Shown here: positions 1 through 8,952 of the stretch, in pieces
Position numbering within the stretch: the first letter of the stretch is position 1
How the letters are laid out: each line of letters begins with the position of its first letter
Assembly: GCA_965660355.1 (NCBI GenBank)
Contig: CBFHZN010000006.1
Span: 13,279 to 77,278, forward strand
DNA: 64,000 nt
From: CAJXVY01 sp965660355
GTDB taxonomy: Bacteria > Actinomycetota > Actinomycetes > Actinomycetales > Microbacteriaceae
Direction: 5' to 3'
Notes under the pieces: model-generated
The model's database searches: none
Told to the model about the DNA's origin: nothing
The model's input: only the letters and a program-made list of their open reading frames with translations
Position numbers and translations under genes: made by a program

Positions 1-1
1 T

Positions 2-469
2 CGGGTTGTGCTGGACATGCTCTCACCATGGAATTGCATTGAGCAGGTGAGTGACGCCCTCAGGCCAGGAGGAGTGTTGATTGTTTATGTAGCTACCGTT
101 ACTCAGCTTTCAAGGATTACTCAGGCTATCGAGCAAACCTCTGGATACACTAAGCCACAAGCCACAGAAACCATGGTTCGAGGATGGCACGTGGAGGGTT
201 TGGCGGTAAGGCCCGAGCACAGGATGATTGCCCATACTGGTTTTTTGCTGTTCGCCAGAAGATTGGCACCAGGGACAAATTTGCCGACATTTAAAACCAG
301 AAGGGTAAGTAAAACCCAATACTCTGAAGAAGACATGGAAATCTGGACTCCGGAGGCATTGGGGGAGGCGAACGCCAGTGCTAAAAAAATAAGGAAGAAT
401 GTTCGTAAGGCAGACGCCGCGAAACAAGCCAAACTAACCAGAGGTGGTAAAGATATTGAGAATAATTAG
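2..469 (+). CDS. trmI: tRNA (adenine-N1)-methyltransferase TrmI, C-terminal part
   Basis: C-terminal part of the SAM-dependent enzyme that makes 1-methyladenosine at tRNA position 58. The gene runs in from before the window: the frame is already open at base 2 and the first residues (VVLDMLSPW) are the conserved end of the Rossmann core. The segment GGVLIVYVATVTQLSR and the TrmI C-terminal pattern around RGWHVEGLAVRP follow, then a basic tail rich in Ala and Lys. It overlaps the next gene by 26 bp. In many actinobacteria trmI stands just upstream of the Pup/proteasome genes. Here it leads straight into an FKBP lipoprotein and pafB. The family call is secure. Confidence 0.9.
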   Translation, partial: RVVLDMLSPWNCIEQVSDALRPGGVLIVYVATVTQLSRITQAIEQTSGYTKPQATETMVRGWHVEGLAVRPEHRMIAHTGFLLFARRLAPGTNLPTFKTRRVSKTQYSEEDMEIWTPEALGEANASAKKIRKNVRKADAAKQAKLTRGGKDIENN

Positions 470-1412
470 GGCCCTAGCGATGATTGCAGCACCAGCGTTT
501 GTTTTGGCTGGGTGTGCAGCTGCAGAACCGCAGACCGAGTCAGGCTCAACCACCCTCTGCGACCCAGCAGTAAGTGGCGAGGCAAGTGAAGTGGTCAGTG
601 TCAGCGGTGAAAAGGATGGGGAAATCGAATTGAGCTTTCCGACACCTCTGAATACCGAAACCAGCCAAACAACGATTGTTCAGGAGGGTGCGGGAAGAGA
701 TTTCACTGGTGAGGCCCTGAGCCGATTCCAGTATTCGATTTATAACGGAGCAAGTGGTGAACTAATTGGTTCCACCGGTTTCGAAGGAGATCAGTTAGCA
801 GAGGTGTTCGCAACTGTCGAATCCGTGCCTAATTTTTGCAATGTTTTTGCCGGTATCCCTTCGGGCAGTAGCTTCGTGACAGTTTTTGCCCCCGGTGATT
901 TCCACGACGGATTAGGAAATCCTGACTTTGGCATCTCTGCCGAGGACTCGGTTGTGATGTATGTAGAGCTTGAAGAGATTGCTTACCCAAGGGCAACTGG
1001 TGAGCAACAAGCCCAAGCGGCAGGCTTCCCAACAGTTGTTCTCACACCGGAGGGACAACCGGGCATTCAACCCCTCGAGGGGAGTGCCCCAGAAGAATTT
1101 TCCAGCAATGTGCTCATAGAGGGAAGTGGTGAGGAAATTGCAATTGGAGATGCTGTAAACGTTCATTACTCTGGTTGGACCTGGGATGGTGTCCAGTTTG
1201 ACTCCAGCTGGGAACGTGGCGCACCCGCAAAGTTCACGGTGAGTCAACAAGCACTGATTGAAGGGTTTGTCAGGGCTTTGGAGGGAGTGAAAGTTGGCTC
1301 ACAGGTTATCGCAGTAATTCCACCTGAGCTTGGCTATGGAGATGCTGGAACTGGAAGCATTCCCGGCGGAGCAACCTTGGTATTCGTGGTTGACGTATTG
1401 TCTATCGACTAA
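444..1412 (+). CDS. FKBP-type peptidyl-prolyl cis-trans isomerase lipoprotein
   Basis: Predicted membrane-anchored proline isomerase of 322 aa acting outside the membrane. The N-terminus is a lipoprotein signal: basic start, hydrophobic stretch, lipobox LAGC with the lipidated Cys at about residue 24. The C-terminal 100 residues are an FKBP domain (VHYSGWTWDGVQFDSS, LIEGFVRALEGVKVG, IPPELGYG, IPGGATLVFVVDV). The 200 residues between look like a second, degenerate FKBP-like region, as in other actinobacterial two-domain members. The GTG at 444 lies inside trmI; an internal ATG at 480 would shorten the signal peptide. The stop shares one base with the pafB start (TAATG). LspA and Lnt, which would mature it, are also in this window. 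Confidence 0.85.
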   Translation: MVKILRIIRALAMIAAPAFVLAGCAAAEPQTESGSTTLCDPAVSGEASEVVSVSGEKDGEIELSFPTPLNTETSQTTIVQEGAGRDFTGEALSRFQYSIYNGASGELIGSTGFEGDQLAEVFATVESVPNFCNVFAGIPSGSSFVTVFAPGDFHDGLGNPDFGISAEDSVVMYVELEEIAYPRATGEQQAQAAGFPTVVLTPEGQPGIQPLEGSAPEEFSSNVLIEGSGEEIAIGDAVNVHYSGWTWDGVQFDSSWERGAPAKFTVSQQALIEGFVRALEGVKVGSQVIAVIPPELGYGDAGTGSIPGGATLVFVVDVLSID

Positions 1413-2344
1413 TGGAAAAAGCGTCGCAGACCGAGAGACTTTTGAACCTTGTCTGCGTTTTGCTGACCAGTGAAATCGGCATGACCAAGTCTGAGCTTTA
1501 TCAAGCAGTGCGTGGTTATCAGCAAAAAGCTGAGGGAAACACAGACGCACTGGACAAGTTGTTTGACAGAGACAAAGACCTCATTCGAGAGTATGGGGTT
1601 CAACTGGTCAGCAATGGAAATGAGAAAAAACACAACGTTCGCTATCGAATCGCGGACGGTGAGTTTAGTTGGCCAAAGGATCTGGAACTCACTGGCAGAC
1701 AGCTGGAGCTATTGGAATTAGCTGCAATGGCTTGGTCAAAAACCTCCATCAAAAACTTTGCAGATTTTGGACTCATTAAACTTCGCGCACTCGGTCACAA
1801 CATTGATAATTCGATAATTGGTCTAGCTCCCAGAATCACAATTTCAGACCAGAATTTTGAGATCCTATCCAGCGCAATTGTTGAAAAAACAGCTGTCAAA
1901 TTTGAATATTTGAAACTAGACGCGATCAACCCTGAGCAGAAGACTGTTCTTCCTCTAAAGATTAGAAACATAGAGGGGGAGTGGGTTCTATTGGCAAAAG
2001 ATGCAAAAAATTCACAGGTCAAAAACTATTTGCTTAGAAGAATCATCTCTTCGGTTTCTAGCTCCAGCGCAGAGATTCAAATTCGCAATTCAGAAATTGA
2101 ACGAGCAGAGACTGACTTGGAGCAATATATTCAGCAAAATGTGGCTGAATTATGGGTCAGGGAAGACTCCGAAGCTGAATTCAAATACGGAAAAAGTGGC
2201 GAAATAACCATCAACTACATGGATGAGGAGCTACTGAGCGAGGATATTCTGGACCTTGCAGCCGATGTCCGAGTTATTTCGCCTGAATCTCTGGCAAAAA
2301 GAATTTCTGATGCAATCAAGAGAGTGGTGAGTGAGCATGCCTAA
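1412..2344 (+). CDS. pafB: WYL-domain transcriptional regulator PafB
   Basis: Subunit of the PafBC heterodimer, which in mycobacteria activates the RecA/LexA-independent DNA-damage response. The 310-aa protein starts with a winged helix-turn-helix (about residues 5-60) followed by a WYL domain in the C-terminal half (EGEWVLLAKD then YLLRRI) and a C-terminal extension domain. The start shares one base with the FKBP stop and the end overlaps pafC by 8 bp, so the pair is translationally coupled. PafBC usually sits beside the Pup ligase gene pafA, but its DNA-damage role does not need pupylation, which fits its survival here without that block. Confidence 0.88.
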   Translation: MEKASQTERLLNLVCVLLTSEIGMTKSELYQAVRGYQQKAEGNTDALDKLFDRDKDLIREYGVQLVSNGNEKKHNVRYRIADGEFSWPKDLELTGRQLELLELAAMAWSKTSIKNFADFGLIKLRALGHNIDNSIIGLAPRITISDQNFEILSSAIVEKTAVKFEYLKLDAINPEQKTVLPLKIRNIEGEWVLLAKDAKNSQVKNYLLRRIISSVSSSSAEIQIRNSEIERAETDLEQYIQQNVAELWVREDSEAEFKYGKSGEITINYMDEELLSEDILDLAADVRVISPESLAKRISDAIKRVVSEHA

Positions 2345-3287
2345 TGTGAAGCTAACAAACCAAGATCTCTTTGGTATTGCACTTTCAATTACAGGCTATC
2401 TTCAGCACAACAACAATGAGGTGACCATAGAACAGGCTTGTGATCATTTCGATATCACCAAGACCCAGCTCAGGAAACTCATAAGCACTCTTTTCACCTT
2501 GGAAAACCTAAAAACAACTGATTTTTTCTTCGATTTTGATCTGCATGCCTTTGACAATTCAGGGGTGCTTAGATTGAACAGGAAAGCGATAATTACAGAT
2601 CCGCCAAAGCTTTCAAACCAGCAGGTTTCAGCGCTGGCGATGGGTCTTGAATATCTAGCAAGCTTTGAGGGTCTTGCGGAGGATGCTGACCTTATTCAAC
2701 TGATGGAAATCTTTGGAGCAAGCAAAAAAAGGCCCCTAAAAGATTCACCTAAGAGCGAGAAATTACCAATTCTTCGTGAAGCGGTGGCCGGGCAGAAAAA
2801 GATTGAGTGTGATTACATCAACACCAAGGGGGAGAGGGCCAGAAGAACACTGGAGCCACTTCGAATCGATTTGGTCAACGGTGTTTATTACTTACGGGCA
2901 TATTGCCCAAAAAATAAAAACGTTCGTAGTTTTCGACTGGACAGAATGAATAATCCAGCTTTGCTAAATGAAAACGTCTCTGCTACGGCTAATAAATCTT
3001 TACTAAGCGATGAAATCAACCTGCCCACCGAATCAGAAAAGTTGGTAGAGGTTGAAGTGGATCTTCAAGCGAAAGATTTCTTTCGCAGCTTCTCATCCAA
3101 GCAGACCCCAAAACTTGATGGCGGAAAACTTACCGGAACGGTCTTTACAGGCGATTACTCCGCCCTTGCGAGGCACGTTATAGCTCGAGCCGGGAAAGTA
3201 AAAGTAGTAGCACCCCCGGAAGCTGTGAGTGCAGTAGCTGAGATGGCCAGAATGCTAACGCTTTCCTCTCCAGCGGACGAGGATTAG
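2337..3287 (+). CDS. pafC: WYL-domain transcriptional regulator PafC
   Basis: Second half of the PafBC DNA-damage regulator, about 316 aa. It has the same architecture as PafB: N-terminal helix-turn-helix (EVTIEQACDHFDITKTQLRK), a linker, a WYL domain (GVYYLRAYCP then RSFRLDRM, with YYL for the name-giving WYL) and a WCX-type C-terminal region. I took the ATG at 2337; a GTG two codons upstream (2331) is also in frame. It overlaps pafB and is 9 bp from the next gene, in the widely conserved order pafB-pafC-tatA-tatC-helY. Confidence 0.87.
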   Translation: MPNVKLTNQDLFGIALSITGYLQHNNNEVTIEQACDHFDITKTQLRKLISTLFTLENLKTTDFFFDFDLHAFDNSGVLRLNRKAIITDPPKLSNQQVSALAMGLEYLASFEGLAEDADLIQLMEIFGASKKRPLKDSPKSEKLPILREAVAGQKKIECDYINTKGERARRTLEPLRIDLVNGVYYLRAYCPKNKNVRSFRLDRMNNPALLNENVSATANKSLLSDEINLPTESEKLVEVEVDLQAKDFFRSFSSKQTPKLDGGKLTGTVFTGDYSALARHVIARAGKVKVVAPPEAVSAVAEMARMLTLSSPADED

Positions 3288-3296
3288 GCTGGAAAC

Positions 3297-3626
3297 ATGG
3301 ATGCGACCTGGTTGGTGATCTGGATTATTGCGGGTCTGTTTGCGGTTGGTTACATAGGCTATTTGCTCTATCAACTTTTTTACCGTTTGAAAAACTTGGT
3401 AGACGAGTCGGCTACTTTGCAAAAAATGGCAACAGAGACCAGAGAAAAAGCAGCGGCTGAGGATGCAAAGTTTGAAAAGGCAGAGCGGACCAGTCCTGAT
3501 AGTTTATTCACGCTGTTGGGCCAGAGACGCAAGCGTAAAAGGAAAATTGAACAGAAAAAACGCGATAGACGGCGTAGGCTGATAGGCAGGATTTCTAAAA
3601 TTGAAGTCGACGGAAGGTTCAGGTAG
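3297..3626 (+). CDS. small membrane-anchored protein of unknown function
   Basis: A 109-aa protein I do not recognise. It has one N-terminal membrane helix (about residues 5-27), a Glu/Ala/Lys-rich probable coiled coil (40-75) and a very basic segment (QRRKRKRKIEQKKRDRRRR) near the C-terminus. The start at 3297 follows a GGAAAC stretch and the stop directly abuts the tatA ATG, so it is co-transcribed between pafC and tatA. The layout, a helix followed by an amphipathic or charged tail, is loosely TatB-like, but the hinge motif is not evident. I infer a cytoplasm-facing charged tail and no more. Confidence 0.6.
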   Translation: MDATWLVIWIIAGLFAVGYIGYLLYQLFYRLKNLVDESATLQKMATETREKAAAEDAKFEKAERTSPDSLFTLLGQRRKRKRKIEQKKRDRRRRLIGRISKIEVDGRFR

Positions 3627-3800
3627 ATGAGATTAAACGGCTGGGAATGGGTAATCATTCTGGTCATTGTGCTTTTGTTGTGGGGCGCTCCGAAACTACC
3701 TGCGCTGGCAAAAAGCCTTGGGCAATCGATGAAGATTTTCAAAAAAGAGATTCGAGACGATTCCAAGGATAAAAAGGCCAGCGACGACAAGTCTGATTAA
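3627..3800 (+). CDS. tatA: Sec-independent translocase subunit TatA (very short)
   Basis: Pore-forming TatA subunit of the twin-arginine export system, which carries folded proteins such as the Rieske protein across the membrane. The ORF of 57 aa reads MRLNGWEWVIILVIVLLLW, then the conserved hinge and amphipathic helix GAPKLPALAKSLGQSMKIFK, then a charged tail KEIRDDSKDKKASDDKSD. Typical TatA proteins have 70-100 residues; here the acidic/basic tail is trimmed to about 20. It starts immediately after the upstream stop, and its TAA shares one base with the tatC ATG. Easily missed because of its size. Confidence 0.9.
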   Translation: MRLNGWEWVIILVIVLLLWGAPKLPALAKSLGQSMKIFKKEIRDDSKDKKASDDKSD

Positions 3801-4582
3801 TGGCTAGGGGAAAAAACCCCGAACGCAAGATGAGCCTTGCCGATCACCTTCGGGAACTCAGGAAGCGACTTTTCTGGATAGCTAGCTTCATTTTGGTGGG
3901 AACCGTTGGTGGTTGGTTTTTATTTGAACCGGTGTTTGACCTTCTTCAACAGCCAATACTTGAGCTCAGTGAACGCCAAGGAGTAAACGCCACGGTTAAT
4001 TTCGGCACCGTGGTGAGCGCTTTTGATCTTCGAATCCAAGTCTCGATATTCCTAGGGTTGCTAATTTCCTCACCATTTTGGCTCTATCAACTTTGGGCAT
4101 TCATCACCCCTGGCCTCAAAAAACACGAACGACGCTATTCGGTTGCATTCATTGCAAGCTCGGTGCCACTTTTTTTGATTGGAACCTATATCGCATGGGT
4201 TTCCCTGCCTAACTTTGTCGTCGTGCTTTTGGGTTTCACTCCAGAGGGCAGTTCGAATGTGATAAACGCAAGTGAATATGTTTTGTTTGCAATTAGGGTG
4301 CTGTTTATATTTGGGGCCGCTTTTGTGATGCCTGTGGTTTTGGTTTTGTTGAATTTTATTGGTCTGATTGAAGCAAAAAGTATTATCAAAGGTTGGCGCT
4401 TTGCGGTTTTCATCATTGCAGTGGTTGCCGCGTTGGTTACACCAACGGCTGAACCAATTTCAATGCTTTTGTTGATGGTTCCTCTGGTGATGCTTTATTT
4501 ACTAGCTGTTGGAATTGCGTATTTGAATGACCGCCGAAAAAGGAAAAAGGCCGAAAAGCTCAGTGAGGGGCTAAACGATTGA
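3800..4582 (+). CDS. tatC: Sec-independent translocase subunit TatC
   Basis: Receptor subunit of the twin-arginine translocase, binding RR signal peptides. 260 aa with six predicted membrane helices. The N-terminal family signature is present (MSLADHLRELRKRLFW), as are the motif SPFWLYQLWAFITPGL in the first cytoplasmic loop and the late segment RRYSVAFIASSVPLFLIG. The end is a Lys/Arg-rich cytoplasmic tail. It overlaps tatA by 1 bp and helY by 4 bp. No tatB-like gene is recognisable nearby, consistent with a minimal TatAC system. Confidence 0.95.
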   Translation: MARGKNPERKMSLADHLRELRKRLFWIASFILVGTVGGWFLFEPVFDLLQQPILELSERQGVNATVNFGTVVSAFDLRIQVSIFLGLLISSPFWLYQLWAFITPGLKKHERRYSVAFIASSVPLFLIGTYIAWVSLPNFVVVLLGFTPEGSSNVINASEYVLFAIRVLFIFGAAFVMPVVLVLLNFIGLIEAKSIIKGWRFAVFIIAVVAALVTPTAEPISMLLLMVPLVMLYLLAVGIAYLNDRRKRKKAEKLSEGLND

Positions 4583-6996
4583 ATGAACCAAGCCCAGCGG
4601 AGAAATACCGTGCAGCTAAAAAGAAATCTCAATTAACCGAGCTCGCTAAATTCACCGAGGAACTTCCATTTGGGCTTGATAAGTTCCAGCTAGATTCTTG
4701 CACCGCACTGTCTGAGGGGAAAGGCGTTTTGGTGGCAGCCCCAACAGGTGCAGGAAAGACAGTTGTTGGCGAGTTTGCAATCCATTTGGCACTTGCCAAA
4801 AATCAAAAGGTTTTCTACACAACACCAATCAAGGCTCTTTCGAATCAAAAATACTCTGAACTTATAAACCGATACGGACGCGAGCGCGTCGGTTTGCTCA
4901 CCGGCGATAACAACCAAAACTCCAATGCGCAGATTGTTGTCATGACAACTGAGGTACTAAGAAACATGATTTATGCGGGTTCCACAGCATTAATTGATCT
5001 GGGCTATGTGGTGATGGATGAGGTTCACTACCTTGCTGACCGTTTCAGGGGAGCGGTTTGGGAGGAGGTTATTTTGCATCTGCCGAAAGATGTGAAGGTT
5101 GCCTCACTGTCAGCCACTGTCTCAAACGCCGAGGAGTTTGGGGCTTGGCTTGCTGAAGTAAGGGGCGATACAGAGATTATCGTCAGCGAACACAGGCCAG
5201 TACCCCTGCATCAACACGTACTTTTCGGTGATGAGTTGATTGAACTGTTCGATGCCAAAAGTGGCCAAACCAAGGTAAATCAAAATCTGCTGCAAAGACA
5301 CCAAAGCAAGCTGAGAGTTCCTTCGCACAGAGCCAGGAATGGCAAACAGGGTCGCTACATAAAAAGACAGAACCAAATTGAGCGACTATCAAAGCCAGAG
5401 GTGGTCGAGGTCTTAGAAAATCAACAATTGCTTCCAGCGATTTTCTTTATTTTTAGTCGAATCGGTTGTGAAAAAGCAGTGGAGGCATGCGCCCGCTCAA
5501 ACGTGCGACTCACCAGCAGAGAGGAGCAAGAGGAGATCCGCAGACAGGTGGAACTCCGTTGTGCATCGATAGCTGACGAGGATCTGGACACGCTGGGTTA
5601 TTTCGAGTGGTTATCAGCATTAGAAAAAGGCTACGCCGCTCATCACGCTGGAATGCTTCCTGCATTCAAAGAGGTGGTCGAGGAACTTTTTCAGCAGAAA
5701 CTAGTGAGAGTTGTTTTTGCAACTGAGACCTTGGCATTGGGAATCAACATGCCTGCGAGAACCGTGGTTTTAGAGAAACTGGATAAGTACAACGGGGAGT
5801 CAAGGGTGGGTATAACTCCGGGTGAGTACACTCAGCTAACAGGAAGAGCAGGCAGAAGAGGCATAGACGTGGAGGGGCACAGCGTCATCCTTTGGAGCTC
5901 GCAACTTGACCCAAACAGTGTTGCCGGTTTGGCCAGCAAGCGGACATATCCTCTGAATTCAAGCTTCCGACCCACCTACAACATGGGCGTTAATCTCATC
6001 TCAGCATTTGGAATGGAGCTTGCCAGTTCCATCCTTGAAAAATCATTTGCGCAGTATCAGGCAGATAAGAGCGTGGTGGGAATTGCCTCAAACATAGAGC
6101 AGAGAGAGAAATCACTGCAGGGATATGAAGAGGCGATGAGCTGTCACCTGGGTGATTTCAAGGAATACTCGACAATCAGGCGAGACATAAGTGATTTAGA
6201 GAAAAAACTTTCTTTCGCAAAAAAAAGAGACATGCGTGAATCAAAGGGTCGACACCTGGATGAAAAACATCTTGCCGAACTAAAGCGCAAACTGAGAGCT
6301 CACCCCGCTCACAGATGCCCCGAGCGCGAGACCCATGCGCGATGGGGGGAGCGCTATCAAAAACTAAAGCGTGAAATTGAAAAAGATCTAGCAAAAATTG
6401 ATTCAAGAACCAACAGGGTCAGCAAAACCTTTGAGCGCATAGTTGCACTGTTGGAAAAGCTTGGTTATCTCCACAAAAACAAAGAGCTAGAGGTGACACC
6501 AAAAGGGGAGCGGCTGGCCAAGATTTATGGAGAGCGAGATTTATTAATTGCGGAGTGTGTCAAACAGGGTGCATGGAAAAACTTAGATCCTGCCAACTTG
6601 GCAGCATTGGCAGTCTCTCTTGTTTATGAGGGAAAGCGCGAAGACAATGAGTACCAGCCAAAGATCCCAAAAGGGCAGTTTGAGGTTGCCTTGGAAAAAA
6701 CCGAAAGGATTCAAAGAGAATTGGCTGATCTGCAAAATGACTATCAATTGAAAACCGAGCCTGTTTTAGAACTGGGTCTTTGCTATCCGATGTATCGCTG
6801 GGCGAAGGGGGCGAACCTGGACACAGTTTTGGACATCACCGGAATGCTTCCAGGAGATTTCATTCGATGGTCAAAACAATTGATTGACCTTTTGGACCAA
6901 CTCTCCACATCTGCTGATGCCAAGGTTGCGGAAACCGCCTATCAAGCAACAGATATGGTCAAGCGCGGCATAGTTGCCTATAGCTATTACGTGTAG
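4579..6996 (+). CDS. helY: DEAD/DEAH-box RNA helicase, Ski2/Mtr4-like (HelY)
   Basis: Superfamily 2 helicase of 805 aa, related to yeast Ski2 and Mtr4 and probably acting in RNA turnover. Motif I is APTGAGKT (residues 54-61); motif II is DEVH in VVMDEVHYL; motif III is SATVSN; motif VI is QLTGRAGRRG. A long helical C-terminal half follows, containing a charged coiled-coil-like insert (about residues 510-620) and the DSHCT-type end. TTG is the only start fitting the 4-bp TTGA overlap with tatC. The gene follows tatC in many actinobacteria including mycobacteria (helY). Confidence 0.9.
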   Translation: MNEPSPAEKYRAAKKKSQLTELAKFTEELPFGLDKFQLDSCTALSEGKGVLVAAPTGAGKTVVGEFAIHLALAKNQKVFYTTPIKALSNQKYSELINRYGRERVGLLTGDNNQNSNAQIVVMTTEVLRNMIYAGSTALIDLGYVVMDEVHYLADRFRGAVWEEVILHLPKDVKVASLSATVSNAEEFGAWLAEVRGDTEIIVSEHRPVPLHQHVLFGDELIELFDAKSGQTKVNQNLLQRHQSKLRVPSHRARNGKQGRYIKRQNQIERLSKPEVVEVLENQQLLPAIFFIFSRIGCEKAVEACARSNVRLTSREEQEEIRRQVELRCASIADEDLDTLGYFEWLSALEKGYAAHHAGMLPAFKEVVEELFQQKLVRVVFATETLALGINMPARTVVLEKLDKYNGESRVGITPGEYTQLTGRAGRRGIDVEGHSVILWSSQLDPNSVAGLASKRTYPLNSSFRPTYNMGVNLISAFGMELASSILEKSFAQYQADKSVVGIASNIEQREKSLQGYEEAMSCHLGDFKEYSTIRRDISDLEKKLSFAKKRDMRESKGRHLDEKHLAELKRKLRAHPAHRCPERETHARWGERYQKLKREIEKDLAKIDSRTNRVSKTFERIVALLEKLGYLHKNKELEVTPKGERLAKIYGERDLLIAECVKQGAWKNLDPANLAALAVSLVYEGKREDNEYQPKIPKGQFEVALEKTERIQRELADLQNDYQLKTEPVLELGLCYPMYRWAKGANLDTVLDITGMLPGDFIRWSKQLIDLLDQLSTSADAKVAETAYQATDMVKRGIVAYSYYV

Positions 6997-7000
6997 GCGT

Positions 7001-7012
7001 TAGTCTAGGTCC
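7001..7012 (+). promoter_or_regulatory. probable -10 element of a leaderless lnt transcript
   Basis: TAGTCT (7001-7006) fits the actinobacterial -10 pattern TANNNT and is followed by exactly six bases before the GTG start at 7013. Transcription would begin on the start codon, giving a leaderless mRNA. There is no Shine-Dalgarno sequence before the GTG. The inference rests on spacing only. Confidence 0.45.
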
Positions 7013-8536
7013 GTGAAGGCGATGGAACTGCTCTGGAGGCTGCCACTGGGCCTAGTGGGTGGACTAATTGCTCTTTGGACATTTCCCACCGAGAATATCT
7101 GGATTTTAGCTCCAGTAATGGTGCTTCTAATCGCAGCCAGCGTAACCGGCGCAAGCTTCTGGGTTGCAAGCATGGTTGGCTTTGTAGCTGGCATGGCCTT
7201 TTACATCTCCCACATTGAATGGATTAGTCAATATTTGGGGCCGTTACCGCTTATTGCACTTTCAGTGCTGCAATCAATTTTCTTTGCATTGGGTTTGGGG
7301 GCATGGGCTTATTTATACAACCGTCTTTCAAAACAAAAGGGGTTTTCAACGCCGTTGGTCCTGTCTTTGGTATTCGCCTCTGTTTGGACTTCAAGAGAAT
7401 GGCTCGCCAACAATTTCCCCTACGGGGGTTTTCCCTGGTCAAGACTTTCAATGACCCAATCTGATTCGATTTTGGCCAACTACGCCTTTTTGGGCGGAAT
7501 GTCATTGGTTAGCTTTGCTGTCGCACTTATCGGAATCTCAATATTTTTTGGTATCAAAACAATTCGTGAAAACAATAAGCTTCCGATAGCCAGTGGAGTT
7601 ACCGTCGTAGCGTTATTTGCTCTCGCTTTTTTGGTGCCCACTGGAAACACCGAAAAAGTAGGTGAAATCAGGATTGCAGCTGTGCAAGGCAATGCCAATG
7701 CTGGTCTATTTGCAAACCCAGAGCGGGGAAGCATTCTCAATAACCACATAAGCGCATCTGATCTGATTCCAAGGTCTGAGATAGGTGATTTAGACCTAAT
7801 TGTTTGGCCAGAAAACGCAAGTGACATTGACCCTCTGCGAAACCCTGACATCCAAAACCAAATAGAAGACTATGTGGCTGAATACTCCGCCCCACTAGTT
7901 TTTGGGACCATTACCGAAAGAAGTGGGCAAGTTTTTAACTCCAGTCTTTACTGGGATAACGAGGGCCTACAGGATTACTACGACAAAAAAAGACCAGTGC
8001 CCTTTGCTGAGTATGTCCCGCACAGGGATTTTTACAGACTTTTTGCCCCGGAGCTGATTGATTTGATTAGTCGCGATTACTCCTTTGGGGTGAGAGATGG
8101 CATTTATGAATTAGAACAGGCCACCGCAGGAACCCTGATTTGTTTTGAAATTGCCGAGGATGACATTCCGAGAGAACTTGTCGATCAGGGTTCGCAAATT
8201 ATTCTCTCGCAGACCAACAACGCCGATTTTGGATTCTCGGATGAGACCTATCAGCAAGCCGCCATTGCCAAACTGAGAGCAATTGAAACTGGCAGGGTTG
8301 TTGTGAACATCTCCACAGTTGGAAAAAGTGTTATTTACGATGCGGATGGATCAACCATTGATGAAGTTGATTGGTTTGAGCCAGCGGTAATGGTTGAAAC
8401 CTTAGATCTTCGTGAGGGAAAAACTCCGGCAATGCAGTTCGGATTGGCATTGGAAATAGCAAACCTGGCGGCAGCTGCAGGTATCTTGGTGTTCAGCATC
8501 AGAACCAAGCCCCGAAAGAGGAAAAGAAGGCGTTAG
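7013..8536 (+). CDS. lnt: apolipoprotein N-acyltransferase
   Basis: Adds the third acyl chain to the N-terminal Cys of lipoproteins at the outer face of the membrane. 507 aa: about six membrane helices in the first 200 residues, then a carbon-nitrogen-hydrolase (nitrilase) domain with the Glu-Lys-Cys triad in VWPENASD, YDKKRPVPFAEYVPHR and TLICFEIAE, then a final helix and a basic tail (KPRKRKRRR). The GTG start lacks a Shine-Dalgarno sequence. The stop overlaps the rbpA stop by 4 bp on the opposite strand. Client lipoproteins in this window include the FKBP protein and CtaC, and LspA is encoded at 30.2-30.7 kb. Confidence 0.93.
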   Translation: MKAMELLWRLPLGLVGGLIALWTFPTENIWILAPVMVLLIAASVTGASFWVASMVGFVAGMAFYISHIEWISQYLGPLPLIALSVLQSIFFALGLGAWAYLYNRLSKQKGFSTPLVLSLVFASVWTSREWLANNFPYGGFPWSRLSMTQSDSILANYAFLGGMSLVSFAVALIGISIFFGIKTIRENNKLPIASGVTVVALFALAFLVPTGNTEKVGEIRIAAVQGNANAGLFANPERGSILNNHISASDLIPRSEIGDLDLIVWPENASDIDPLRNPDIQNQIEDYVAEYSAPLVFGTITERSGQVFNSSLYWDNEGLQDYYDKKRPVPFAEYVPHRDFYRLFAPELIDLISRDYSFGVRDGIYELEQATAGTLICFEIAEDDIPRELVDQGSQIILSQTNNADFGFSDETYQQAAIAKLRAIETGRVVVNISTVGKSVIYDADGSTIDEVDWFEPAVMVETLDLREGKTPAMQFGLALEIANLAAAAGILVFSIRTKPRKRKRRR

Positions 8537-8892
8537 AGGTCTGCTTCACCACGCTTGCGTTTAGCTCTAAGCATTTCTATGCGCTCTGAAAGCAAGTCTT
8601 CTAATTCCTGCTCACTGCGGCGCTCCATGAGCATGTCAAAATGAGTTTTTGGTCCATCATCATCGGCCATCAAGGCTTCGATAGTTTTCCCCTCAACGGC
8701 TCGAATCGCAGTTTTTGAACAACTAGAGCATTCCCAGCTGTCTGGAACCTCCGCATCAGCAGCGAATACAACCTTGGTTTCATGGGCGTTTGCGCAGATA
8801 AACACTTGTTCTTGACGCTCAGAAAGGCGCACGCCTGCTTCGGTTTCGAGTGATTGTTGCCCAATCCTCATTCCGCGCATTGTCTGATTCAA
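8533..8892 (-). CDS. rbpA: RNA polymerase-binding protein RbpA
   Basis: Actinobacteria-specific transcription factor that binds the housekeeping sigma factor and RNA polymerase and stabilises the open complex. 119 aa: the basic N-terminal region (MRGMRIGQ), a zinc-ribbon-like core (CANAHE and CSSC), and the C-terminal sigma-interaction helix pattern THFDMLMERRSEQELEDLLSER. I keep the TTG start at 8892 because an AGAGGTG ribosome-binding site lies 4 bases upstream; an ATG at 8880 is the alternative. The stop is embedded in the lnt stop (TTAG overlap). Confidence 0.92.
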   Translation of the reverse strand: MNQTMRGMRIGQQSLETEAGVRLSERQEQVFICANAHETKVVFAADAEVPDSWECSSCSKTAIRAVEGKTIEALMADDDGPKTHFDMLMERRSEQELEDLLSERIEMLRAKRKRGEADL

Positions 8893-8952
8893 TGTTCACC
8901 TCTCGTTGATAGTGGTGTGAACACCCTCGCGAGAGATAAACTTCCCCGATTC

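Noticed and set aside
121..432. Long minus-strand open frames inside trmI and many other genes
   Set aside because: They are antisense shadows of well-supported genes, without ribosome-binding sites or recognisable motifs.
8893..8952. Stress-sigma (SigR-type) promoter for rbpA
   Set aside because: A GGAAT is present, but no GTT lies at the required spacing.
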